A stretch of DNA of 8,461 bases from Lachnospiraceae bacterium UBA3643 (GTDB taxonomy: Bacteria > Bacillota > Clostridia > Lachnospirales > Lachnospiraceae): the NCBI GenBank assembly GCA_002373855.1, contig DFKO01000142.1, positions 1 through 8,461 on the forward strand, in the 5' to 3' direction. Within the stretch, counting starts at the first letter, position 1, and every line of letters starts with the position of its first letter. Made by a program: the position numbers and the translations under genes. Below the pieces are notes generated by a model that saw only the letters and a list, made by a program, of their open reading frames with translations, had not been told where the DNA came from and ran no database searches. Of this stretch, positions 1 to 7,700 are shown in pieces.

Positions 1-880
1 TAACAGGTACCAGCAGGTTGCCTATAATGATGGCAAAGCTGACTCCTTCTGCAGATGGAGAAAAGATTCTGAATATGGCTGTCATGAATCCAAGGAAGAT
101 ACCGTAGATAATCTGGCCTTTCTTGGAAACCGGCCTCGTCACATAATCGGTGGCCATAAAGAATGCTCCGAGCATGAGACCTCCTCCTGCAAGATGTGCG
201 CAGAGGAATGGCATATCAAAACCACGTCCTGCAAATGCCAGGATAAATACTGCAAATGAAAGGATGTAAGTACCTGATACATAAAGGTCAATGACACCAA
301 GCATGATCATGATACATGCGCCTATAACGATGGCCAGCATGGATGTCTCGCCGATGGTACCGGCTGTATTACCTATGATCATGTCTGTTATCTTGACTGA
401 CATAGAACCGCTCTTTAGCTGGGCAAGAGGTGTCGGTCCCGAAAAAGCGTCATATGCAAAATCTGTCATAAGTTTGGGGAACGATATGACGAGAAAACAT
501 CTGGCACCAAGGGCCGGATTCATAAAGTTTTTACCGAGTCCTCCAAAGATCATCTTGACGATGACGATGGCAAAAAACGAGCCGATAATGGGTATCCACC
601 ATGGTACCGATACAGGAAGGTTAAGCGCCAGTAAAAGTCCCGTTACCACACAGGAATTATCTCTGATGGTAGGCTCTTTCTTTATAAGTTTGCAAAACAG
701 CCACTCAAATAATATGGATGACAAAACTGATAGGAGGATGATCACCAGGGCTTTTATACCAAAGTGAAATACTCCGTATGCAGTAGTCGGCAAAAGAGCC
801 AGTATGACGACAGTCATTATCTTGCCTGTAGACATATGATCTCTTATATGCGGATTTGATGATACATTTTTATATTCCAT
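1..880 (-). CDS. rnfD: RnfD, membrane subunit of the Rnf ferredoxin:NAD+ oxidoreductase (partial, C-terminus cut by window edge)
   Basis: Integral membrane subunit of the Rnf complex, which couples electron flow between reduced ferredoxin and NAD+ to Na+ or H+ transport. From the ATG at 880 I read 293 codons with no stop before the left edge. Family members are usually a little over 300 residues, so only a short tail is missing. The start MEYKNVSSNPHIRDHMST and the stretch GGLGKNFMNPALGARCFL (about 112-130) are typical of RnfD/NqrB. Several hydrophobic helices flank them. The FMN-attachment region reads DAFSGPTPL, with the probable flavin-carrying threonine at about T150. Most relatives I know have SGAT here, so the proline before the threonine is mildly unusual. 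A GAAAGG ribosome binding site (892-897) lies 11 nt before the ATG. The gene starts 23 nt after the rnfC stop, so the two are co-transcribed. The identification is firm. Confidence 0.95.
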   Translation of the reverse strand, partial: MEYKNVSSNPHIRDHMSTGKIMTVVILALLPTTAYGVFHFGIKALVIILLSVLSSILFEWLFCKLIKKEPTIRDNSCVVTGLLLALNLPVSVPWWIPIIGSFFAIVIVKMIFGGLGKNFMNPALGARCFLVISFPKLMTDFAYDAFSGPTPLAQLKSGSMSVKITDMIIGNTAGTIGETSMLAIVIGACIMIMLGVIDLYVSGTYILSFAVFILAFAGRGFDMPFLCAHLAGGGLMLGAFFMATDYVTRPVSKKGQIIYGIFLGFMTAIFRIFSPSAEGVSFAIIIGNLLVPV

Positions 881-903
881 AAGTTAATTAACCTTTCGGA
901 TAC

Positions 904-2229
904 TTATTTTGCTTTTTTCTTCATATTGGCAAGCTCTACTTTTCTCATTGACTTGATACTCTGACAGAGCTGTTTCTTGGCAGGACACACATAAGAGCAG
1001 CTGCCGCACTCTACGCACTCAAGACCACCGAGAGCTATGAATCTCTCAGAGTCTCCGTGATTGGCTGCATCCTCGAGCCATCCGGGTAATAGTCCTGAGG
1101 GACATGCCTCGCCGCACCTGCCACAGTTTATACATGCGGTCTGTCTGGCTGCCTTTACCTCATCTTTTTTCATACAAAGGAGTGCCGAAGAGGATTTTGT
1201 CACAGGTACATCCAGGTCGTAAAGCGCAAATCCCATCATGGGACCGCCTGAGACGATCTTTTCGGGACTTCCCTTTAATCCACCGCAGTTTTCCACGATA
1301 TGACTGTAGAGAGTGCCTGTCCTGACCCTGTAGTTGCAGGGCTTTTTGACACCGTCACCTGTAACGGTGATGATACGCTCGTATAAAGGCTTGCCTTCCA
1401 TAACAGCATTGTTTATGGCGATGACTGTATCAACATTGTTTACGATACAGCCCACATCTGACGGAAGCATTTTGGAATTTAATTTACGTTTTGTGACTGC
1501 ATATATCAGGTGACGCTCGGAACCCTGGGGATACTTGGTCTTTAATGCCCTGACACAGATATTGGGCAGATCTCTGGTCAGATCAGTCAGGAGCTTTATA
1601 CAGTCAGGCTTGTTATCTTCTATAGCCAGGACTCCTGTGGCACCCGGGAATAATGATACCTCGATCATCAGACCTTTGACGAGCTTATCAGGTTCCTCAA
1701 GCATCTTGCGGTAATCACTTGTCAGATAAGGCTCGCACTCGGCGCAGTTAACGATGACATATTGTATTTTATCCGGCTCCTTTGGCGAAAGCTTTACATG
1801 AGTAGGGAAACCGGCGCCTCCCATACCTACGATACCGGCCAGTCCAATCGTATCAATGATCTCCTGACGGCTCATCTCCTCAAATTTCTTATCTGTGATA
1901 GGCGGAGCCTGTGTATATTCAAAATCATTCTGTATGACAATGCAGTCTGCCATCGTGCCTGTCACCGTCAGCCTCTTTTCCATGCCAAGTACCGTTCCCG
2001 ATACAGATGAATAGATAGGGCTCGACATAAAGCCCGCAGCCTTTGCTATCATCTGGCCTTCAAGAACCTTGTCGCCTTTAGCAACGACGGGCTCGGCGGG
2101 GGCTCCGATATGCTGTCCGAGAGGATAATACATCAACTCTCCTGCCGGCATATCTTTAATAGGCTTATCCTTGGACAGTTCCTTGCCGTCATACGGATGT
2201 ATACCGCCTTTAAATGTTAATCTTCCCAT
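904..2229 (-). CDS. rnfC: RnfC, peripheral iron-sulfur/flavin subunit of the Rnf complex
   Basis: Cytoplasmic-face subunit of Rnf that exchanges electrons with NAD(H); 441 residues, normal for clostridial RnfC. It opens with the conserved RLTFKGGIHP. Residues about 30-105 form the barrel/lipoyl-like RnfC N domain (PIYSSVSGTVLG). GIVGMGGAGFPTHVKL (132-147) and NCAECEPYLTSDY (161-173) are the flavin/NADH-binding region shared with NuoF-type proteins. Two [4Fe-4S] motifs follow: C366-x2-C369-x2-C372-x3-C376-P and C405-x2-C408-x2-C411-x3-C415-P. The short lysine-rich C-terminus lacks the long Ala/Lys repeat tail of proteobacterial RnfC. I chose the ATG at 2229 over an in-frame GTG at 2241, because the GTG lies within the ribosome binding site and the family starts at this methionine. 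It is the first gene of the operon, as is usual in Clostridia. Confidence 0.97.
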   Translation of the reverse strand: MGRLTFKGGIHPYDGKELSKDKPIKDMPAGELMYYPLGQHIGAPAEPVVAKGDKVLEGQMIAKAAGFMSSPIYSSVSGTVLGMEKRLTVTGTMADCIVIQNDFEYTQAPPITDKKFEEMSRQEIIDTIGLAGIVGMGGAGFPTHVKLSPKEPDKIQYVIVNCAECEPYLTSDYRKMLEEPDKLVKGLMIEVSLFPGATGVLAIEDNKPDCIKLLTDLTRDLPNICVRALKTKYPQGSERHLIYAVTKRKLNSKMLPSDVGCIVNNVDTVIAINNAVMEGKPLYERIITVTGDGVKKPCNYRVRTGTLYSHIVENCGGLKGSPEKIVSGGPMMGFALYDLDVPVTKSSSALLCMKKDEVKAARQTACINCGRCGEACPSGLLPGWLEDAANHGDSERFIALGGLECVECGSCSYVCPAKKQLCQSIKSMRKVELANMKKKAK

Positions 2230-2234
2230 TTTGT

Positions 2235-2240
2235 TCCTCA
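2235..2240 (-). promoter_or_regulatory. Ribosome binding site that fixes the rnfC start
   Basis: On the minus strand the sequence reads TGAGGA, then ACAAA and the ATG at 2229. The GAGG core is six nt from that ATG, an ideal distance. The in-frame GTG at 2241 overlaps this site and has no comparable site of its own upstream. Confidence 0.8.
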
Positions 2241-2288
2241 CTTTTTGAGCAGTTTAAAGTGCCCGGATTTACACACCCAAGCATTAAT

Positions 2289-2297
2289 ATTTTAACA
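2289..2297 (-). promoter_or_regulatory. rnfC: Candidate extended -10 promoter of the rnf operon
   Basis: Minus strand TGTTAAAAT fits an extended -10 (TGn plus TAAAAT, five of six matches to TATAAT). No good -35 lies 16-18 bp upstream; TTGGAA at 2308-2313 is only 13 bp away, but extended -10 promoters can work without one. Transcription would start near 2282, giving a leader of about 50 nt. Assigned by eye only. Confidence 0.4.
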
Positions 2298-2310
2298 TAT
2301 TTAGGGATTC

Positions 2311-2340
2311 CAAAAGTTATAAATATAAAGCAAACTTTTG
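2311..2340. repeat. Inverted repeat between the divergent promoters (possible operator)
   Basis: CAAAAGTT (2311-2318) and AACTTTTG (2333-2340) are perfect 8-bp inverted arms separated by 14 AT-rich bases. The repeat lies just upstream of the candidate rnf promoter (2289-2297) and about 40 bp before the expected start of the rightward transcript. A regulator bound here could touch both promoters. AT-rich DNA produces such dyads by chance fairly often, so this remains a candidate. Confidence 0.4.
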
Positions 2341-2366
2341 TATAAAAACACAAGAAATTGTGGTAA

Positions 2367-2372
2367 TATAAT
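2367..2372 (+). promoter_or_regulatory. -10 element for the YprB-like nuclease gene
   Basis: A perfect TATAAT 40 nt before the ATG at 2412. The -35 is poor: TTGTAT at 2338-2343 is 23 bp away, longer than usual, and nothing better lies at 17 bp. Transcription would start near 2379. A ribosome binding site AAGGA (2396-2400) sits 11 nt before the ATG. Confidence 0.5.
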
Positions 2373-2411
2373 TTATGTGATTTATATATGCTTGTAAGGA
2401 ATTTTCATTAA

Positions 2412-3524
2412 ATGAAGACTATAATAACTGATTTAGGTGAATATAAACCGGAATACCCCATTGAGCTTTTGGCAGATCCTGCCAATGTGCTTTTTATGGA
2501 TATTGAGACTACAGGTCTCACTCCCGCCAATACCAATCTGTATCTGATCGGATGCGCTTATTTTGAAAATGATGAATGGCATGTGATTCAGTGGTTTGCG
2601 GAGAAATACGAGGAAGAGCTCACTCTCCTCACTGCATTCTTTGATTTCGTAAAGAAGTATAAGTATCTCATACATTTCAACGGTAATAAATTTGATATAC
2701 CATACCTCCAGTATAAATGTGATCAGTTCTCACTTGAGGGCAATTTTGACTCATTTACAGGTATAGATATCTATAAAAGGATCGCATCCCTTAAGAATAT
2801 CCTCGGTCTCCCCAATATGAAGCAGAAAACCATTGAGGAGTTCCTCGGACTTAACCGTGAGGATAAATACACCGGCAGAGAGCTTATCAGTATATATCAC
2901 GATTATGTATGTGATCATGATGATAAATATTTCAACGATCTCATGCTCCATAACGAGGATGATATCAAGGGTATGTTTAAGGTTGTATCCATGCTGGCAT
3001 ACAACGACCTGTTTAAACAGCCGGTCCGTGTCATGAAGGCCCAGGCCAACTACTTCAACAATATGGATAAAAAGAGATGCCAGGAGATCATCATGAAGCT
3101 GAAGCTCGCAAGTCCGCTCCCCGTACCTGTATCATTCCGTGGTAACGGATGCTACTTTACAGGTCAGGGCATTGACGGCCAGCTGAAAGTACCTCTCTAC
3201 GAGGAAGAGCTTAAGTACTTCTACTCCAACTATAAGAATTATTACTATCTCCCGGCGGAAGATATTGCGATGCATAAATCTGTGGCAACATTTGTGGATA
3301 AGGCCCACAGGGTCAATGCAAATGCGGCCAACTGTTATACAAGAAAGAAGTCTCTCTACCTCCAGCAGTGGGATGTGGAGTTTGAGCCGTTCTTTAAGAG
3401 AGATTACAAGGATAAGGAGCTTTTCTTTGAGGTGACCGATGAGTTCAAGAAGGACAGGGAAGGATTCTCAAAGTATGCGAGCCATACGCTCAACGCGATG
3501 CTCCGGGATTCGATGACTTACTGA
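2412..3524 (+). CDS. YprB-like RNase H-fold (DEDD-type) exonuclease domain protein
   Basis: A 370-residue soluble protein with a 3'-5' exonuclease-like domain at residues about 25-200 (RNase_H_2/YprB family). Three acidic motifs are visible: FMDIETTGL (D30, E32) for Exo I, HFNGNKFDIPYL (88-99, with D95) for Exo II, and HNEDDI (H180, D184) for Exo III. All probable metal ligands are present, so it should be an active nuclease on DNA or RNA; the substrate is unknown. Residues about 200-370 match no domain I recognise and are rich in aromatic and charged residues. Bacillus subtilis YprB is slightly longer and sits beside the helicase gene yprA, but no helicase is visible here. The gene has its own promoter, is divergent from rnf and converges on the BMP gene. 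No intrinsic terminator is seen after it. Confidence 0.88.
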   Translation: MKTIITDLGEYKPEYPIELLADPANVLFMDIETTGLTPANTNLYLIGCAYFENDEWHVIQWFAEKYEEELTLLTAFFDFVKKYKYLIHFNGNKFDIPYLQYKCDQFSLEGNFDSFTGIDIYKRIASLKNILGLPNMKQKTIEEFLGLNREDKYTGRELISIYHDYVCDHDDKYFNDLMLHNEDDIKGMFKVVSMLAYNDLFKQPVRVMKAQANYFNNMDKKRCQEIIMKLKLASPLPVPVSFRGNGCYFTGQGIDGQLKVPLYEEELKYFYSNYKNYYYLPAEDIAMHKSVATFVDKAHRVNANAANCYTRKKSLYLQQWDVEFEPFFKRDYKDKELFFEVTDEFKKDREGFSKYASHTLNAMLRDSMTY

Positions 3525-3544
3525 TTTCACTGCAAAAAAGTCCT

Positions 3545-4744
3545 CTACTCTTCTATTGTGATCACATCATCGAGTATATAGCAGAACTGCGGTGCGGAAG
3601 TGAAAGCATTTTCTTCAAAGCCTTCCCTTAAATCAATGGTATCATTAGGATCGTAGGGATTGGTACCGGTATATTCTCCGTAGAATACATTGACCTTGCC
3701 CTTCTTAAAATCCCTTATGGTCAGGTTCATGACTTCCGTGGATCCTTCTGCGGCAACAGCTCCGTTGAGTTCTATCATCTGTACCCAGTCCTTCTCAAAG
3801 CCGGCCGAAGCATCATTACCTATTATTGTGGCATCTACATAATTCTCAATCTTATCATTCTGAAGGCATGCCTCCACAGCTCCCAGTATATACGGAGTCC
3901 AGTTTATCCTGCAGCTGACCAGAGTCGTAGTAGGTGCATAATCAAGCATGCTCTGGTTATATCCTACATGATAAACAGGTATCTCTCTGTCCGAATTTTC
4001 ACATGCCACTGCAGGTCCTATAGTATCGGAGTGCTGGGAAATGATCACACAGCCTTCATCTATAAGCTGCTCTGCAATATCCTTTTCTATAGAATAGCTG
4101 TCCCATGTATATGTATACTTTACGATCATCCTTACTTCCGGTACATATCTGCTCACGCCCATGAAAAATGCTGTATAGCCGGATATAACCTCTGCATAAG
4201 GATAAGCTCCCACATAACCTACAAGCGCCTGCTCTGGAGTTATGATTCCTTTATCTATCATCTCCTTTATCTTAAGGCCGGCGATCAGACCGCTTATATA
4301 ACGACCCTCATAAATCCTGCCCATGAAATTATGATAATTGGGGAGGACCGGATCTGTATTGGCATCACTGCATGTAGCCTGGCATATCTCGATATTGGGA
4401 TACTCCTCGGCATACTTTCTGGCTGTCACACCGTATCCGTAGCTTGTTGAGATGATCAGATCGCATCCCGCTTCCACAAGGTATTTAAAAGCCTCCTCGC
4501 AGTCTTCTTCGGATATATTATTTCTGACTATGACCTCCACCTTATCTCCGTATACGGCCTCTATCATCTTGGACGAGCGGATAAAGTTGTTTGAATAAGG
4601 CGTCGCTTCATCGCCGTCGTTTACAAAACCGACAGTTATCATCACATCATTATTCTCTGCTTTAAATATCATCAGCTTTATACACAGAGCAATGACGATT
4701 AATATTATTACAGTTATTGTTGATGCTATATATGCTTTCTTCAT
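3545..4744 (-). CDS. BMP-family (PnrA-like) substrate-binding protein, membrane-anchored
   Basis: A 399-residue extracellular binding protein of the basic membrane protein family, whose known members bind nucleosides (PnrA) or riboflavin (RfuA) for ABC importers. Family landmarks are the first strand ITVGFVNDGDEATPY (36-50), EGRYISGLIAGL (146-157), VGYVGAYPYAEVISGY (175-190), YTWDSYSIEKDIAEQL (212-227) followed by IISQHSDTIGP, and HVGYNQSMLDYAP (259-271) with INW soon after. One helix at residues 5-27 anchors it. The sequence before C21 is IAL, a poor lipobox (Leu at -1), and the hydrophobic stretch continues past the Cys, so an uncleaved anchor is more likely than a lipoprotein. The ATG overlaps the stop of the HD-GYP gene by one base (TAATG), with GGAG seven nt upstream, suggesting translational coupling. 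No ABC permease or ATPase gene is in the window, so signalling is as plausible as transport. The ligand is unknown. Confidence 0.88.
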   Translation of the reverse strand: MKKAYIASTITVIILIVIALCIKLMIFKAENNDVMITVGFVNDGDEATPYSNNFIRSSKMIEAVYGDKVEVIVRNNISEEDCEEAFKYLVEAGCDLIISTSYGYGVTARKYAEEYPNIEICQATCSDANTDPVLPNYHNFMGRIYEGRYISGLIAGLKIKEMIDKGIITPEQALVGYVGAYPYAEVISGYTAFFMGVSRYVPEVRMIVKYTYTWDSYSIEKDIAEQLIDEGCVIISQHSDTIGPAVACENSDREIPVYHVGYNQSMLDYAPTTTLVSCRINWTPYILGAVEACLQNDKIENYVDATIIGNDASAGFEKDWVQMIELNGAVAAEGSTEVMNLTIRDFKKGKVNVFYGEYTGTNPYDPNDTIDLREGFEENAFTSAPQFCYILDDVITIEE

Positions 4745-7700
4745 TATTCAGCTCCGTCTTTGTTTATTATGACATTTCCGTTTTTATCAATGGTTATTGT
4801 CTCATTTTTGACAAGCTTGATCATTATATCGGCAATATCAGGATCAAACTGGGTTCCGGAACATTTCTTCAGTTCATTAAGAGCAAAATCAACTGTCAGT
4901 CTCTTTCTGTATACACGGTTCTGTGTCATAGCATCAAAAGCATCCGCCACACCGATGATCCTGCCGTACAGGGGTATCTTGTATCCCTTGAGTCCTTCTG
5001 GATAACCTGTACCGTCAAATCTCTCATGATGATACTTTGCACCCTCAGCCGCTCTCTCAACCATGGTAAAGTCTTTAAGAATCTCGGCTCCCCTGGTTAC
5101 ATGAGTCTTCATTATCTCATACTCATCATCATTGAGTCTCGCAGGTTTATTAAGGATACTGTCGGGTATACCTATCTTGCCGATGTCGTGAAGTAAAGCA
5201 GCCTTACGGAGATTTTCACATTCATCTGCAGAGAGTCCCATCTCTATTGCGATGAGCTCAGAATAATCGGATACACGCTGGGAATGCTGGCTGGTATTTT
5301 CATCCTTGGCATCCACGGTACGGGCGATAGCCATGATGGTCTCATTACCCATCTGAACCTGCTGCTTGGCGATATTCAGTTCTTTCTGCTTGATCTCAAG
5401 TGTATGTCTGAAGGCTATTCTGGCGATCATCCATGTAAACCAAATGATAGTTAATCCGGTCAATACATAGAGGTATATAAAGAATTCCTTATTATCCCAG
5501 AAAGCTGACTCTTTATAAATCACATATGTACTCTCCTCAAGGATCTCACCGGATGATGAGAGCACGTAGAGAGTAAATACATTCTCACCTGTATGGAGGC
5601 CGGTATATGATATGGCGCTGAATTCACTTAATGGAACAGAGATGAATGTACCGTCTACGCCCTGCATTGTATACATGATCGTAGGGTCTTCAAGGGTATA
5701 ATTGATTATCTCAGGATAAAGTGTGACACGTACCGAATCCCTGGGTATCACAATATCGGTACCACGTTCTACAGGATAATCTACTCCGTCCACATTAATA
5801 TATGACATCTTCATACGGTACGATTTCTGCATTGAACCGAAATCATAAAGATTGAGACGGTATACGCCTGTATCACCGGGCAGGTAAAGCATGCCGTCAT
5901 CTGACATATAATTATGGGCATTTACCGTCAGTGAAAACTCCAGTCCCCTGCTTGAATCAAGGAGCACATAATCATTTATTTTATTTGCAGATATGAGTTC
6001 GCTCTCTTTAACAATATAAATACCGGCACTGCCAAGTACATATACATTGCCATTGTCTATCTCAAGATCATAGTTATTGGAATAAGGGAAATCAGAAATA
6101 TTAGTGATCTGCCCTACCGCATTCATATAGCTGATACCGTTACTTGTGATTATGAAATAACCGTTGTCGGTAGATGTCTTTTTAATCCTTAATACAACGC
6201 CTGATGAGAGGCCGTTATCCTCATCTATTATCTTTTTGACTTCACCGTCACTGCAGCATACTATACCGTCACCGTCAGTACCTATGAGAAGGCTTCCGTC
6301 AATACCTTCACACAGATTCAGTATAATGGCACTTATGCCCAGTTCATCCATACTGAGGGAAGATACGATCTTTTTATCCTTTATAAATATGAGACCTGCA
6401 TCACCTGCGGAAACAATGGTTCCGTCAGACATTTCCATAACTACACGGACCCAATCACAGAACTTGCCGTTTTCCTGGCTGTATTCTGTGAATATGCCGT
6501 TTTTATCTATACAGAAAAGACCTCTGCCGTATGTACATATCCACAGATTTTCGGAAGTATCCGTATAAACACATCTGATACGGAGACCTTCAAATTCTTT
6601 TGTGATCTCATCATCTATAAATATGCCGCTATCTTCATTAAAGCAGTCTATACCACTGTCGGTACCGGCATAAATGTTTCCATTCCATTTGGTAACGGCA
6701 TTTACCACATTGGCCACCCTGCCGGCAGCCCCATAAAAATCATAAAAAGGCGATTTTGAAAGGCGGAGCAGTCCGATTCTGGATGAAGCAAACCAAAGGT
6801 TACCCTGGTAATCCTCAGTCATACTGTCGATAGAGCTCTGGAAATTTGTGGGATAAACCTTTCCTGTAGTTTTATCGGCTCTGATATATCCTATACCTTT
6901 CTCGCCGCATGCATATATGGTACCGTTGCTTGCCATATACAGTTTGTTGATGCCGGCCAGATTGGAAAAATCATATTCATCTATTTTTTCAAAGTCGCCG
7001 CCACTGATGTCATATACGATTACGACACTGTCAGAATAGGCAACATAGAGAAGGCCGTCTTCATCAAAATAACTGCACATATGTATACCATGCCTGCTGT
7101 CAGGCTCCATATGATTAACTATCTCGCAATTATTTAAAAGATACAGATCACCGGAATATGTCACAGCTGCAACATTGCCGTTTTTATCTGCCGAAAGATC
7201 GTATGCATAATTTACATCCGAAATGGTATCAAGTATCTGGAGGCCGTTATTAAGCTCGATGATCTGAAGGGAATCGGATGTACCTACGTAATAATATCCG
7301 TCTGAACTAAGCACAATACTTCTGACAGAGTTTGACGGCAGACCGTTTGAACGGTCCAGGACATTGCTGATCTTTTCATTAATGCAAAGGGACAGACCGT
7401 TATCATTTGTACCGATCCACATACGTCCCTCTTTATCAATATAGAGACAGTTAACATTTTTAACAGAATCATAATCCATCAGAGTAAACGAACGTCCGTT
7501 ATATCTGTATAGTCCGGCGTATGTACCTACCCAGAGCACACCATCAGGCGTACCTGCAATATCATTAGCCTCGCCGCATGACAGTCCGTTTTTGCTTGAA
7601 TAAACAGTCTGGACATAGGAATACATCTCATCAACTTTTGAAACTATCTGACCTGCTTCTGTATCATTATCAGGCGCCGTATCGGCATCCTCATCAGTTT

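Noticed and set aside
291..767. Open frame of 158 codons on the plus strand
   Set aside because: It lies opposite rnfD, whose family match is clear. Its own translation is Met/Pro/Ser-rich and resembles no protein.
2230..2241. GTG at 2241 as an alternative rnfC start
   Set aside because: It overlaps the GAGG ribosome binding site that serves the ATG at 2229, and the family begins at that ATG.
2338..2353. TTGT-N8-ACAA as a possible Rex (NADH-sensing) box upstream of rnf
   Set aside because: The spacing is 16 rather than 18 bp and the inner bases do not pair. Only the outer four bases of each arm fit.
3557..3566. Palindrome TGTGATCACA resembling a CRP site
   Set aside because: The half-sites lack the six-base spacer of a CRP site, and it lies inside the final codons of the BMP gene.
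3968..4450. Open frame of 160 codons on the plus strand
   Set aside because: It is antisense to the BMP gene, which has conserved motifs throughout. The Cys/Ile/Tyr-rich translation looks like a shadow frame.
4717..5196. Open frame of 159 codons on the plus strand
   Set aside because: It is antisense to the HD-GYP catalytic domain and crosses the gene junction, with no recognisable domain.
5580..5900. Possible kinase-type sensor because of the propeller and Y_Y_Y domains
   Set aside because: No HisKA, HATPase, receiver or DNA-binding domain follows. The C-terminus is a clear HD-GYP domain.
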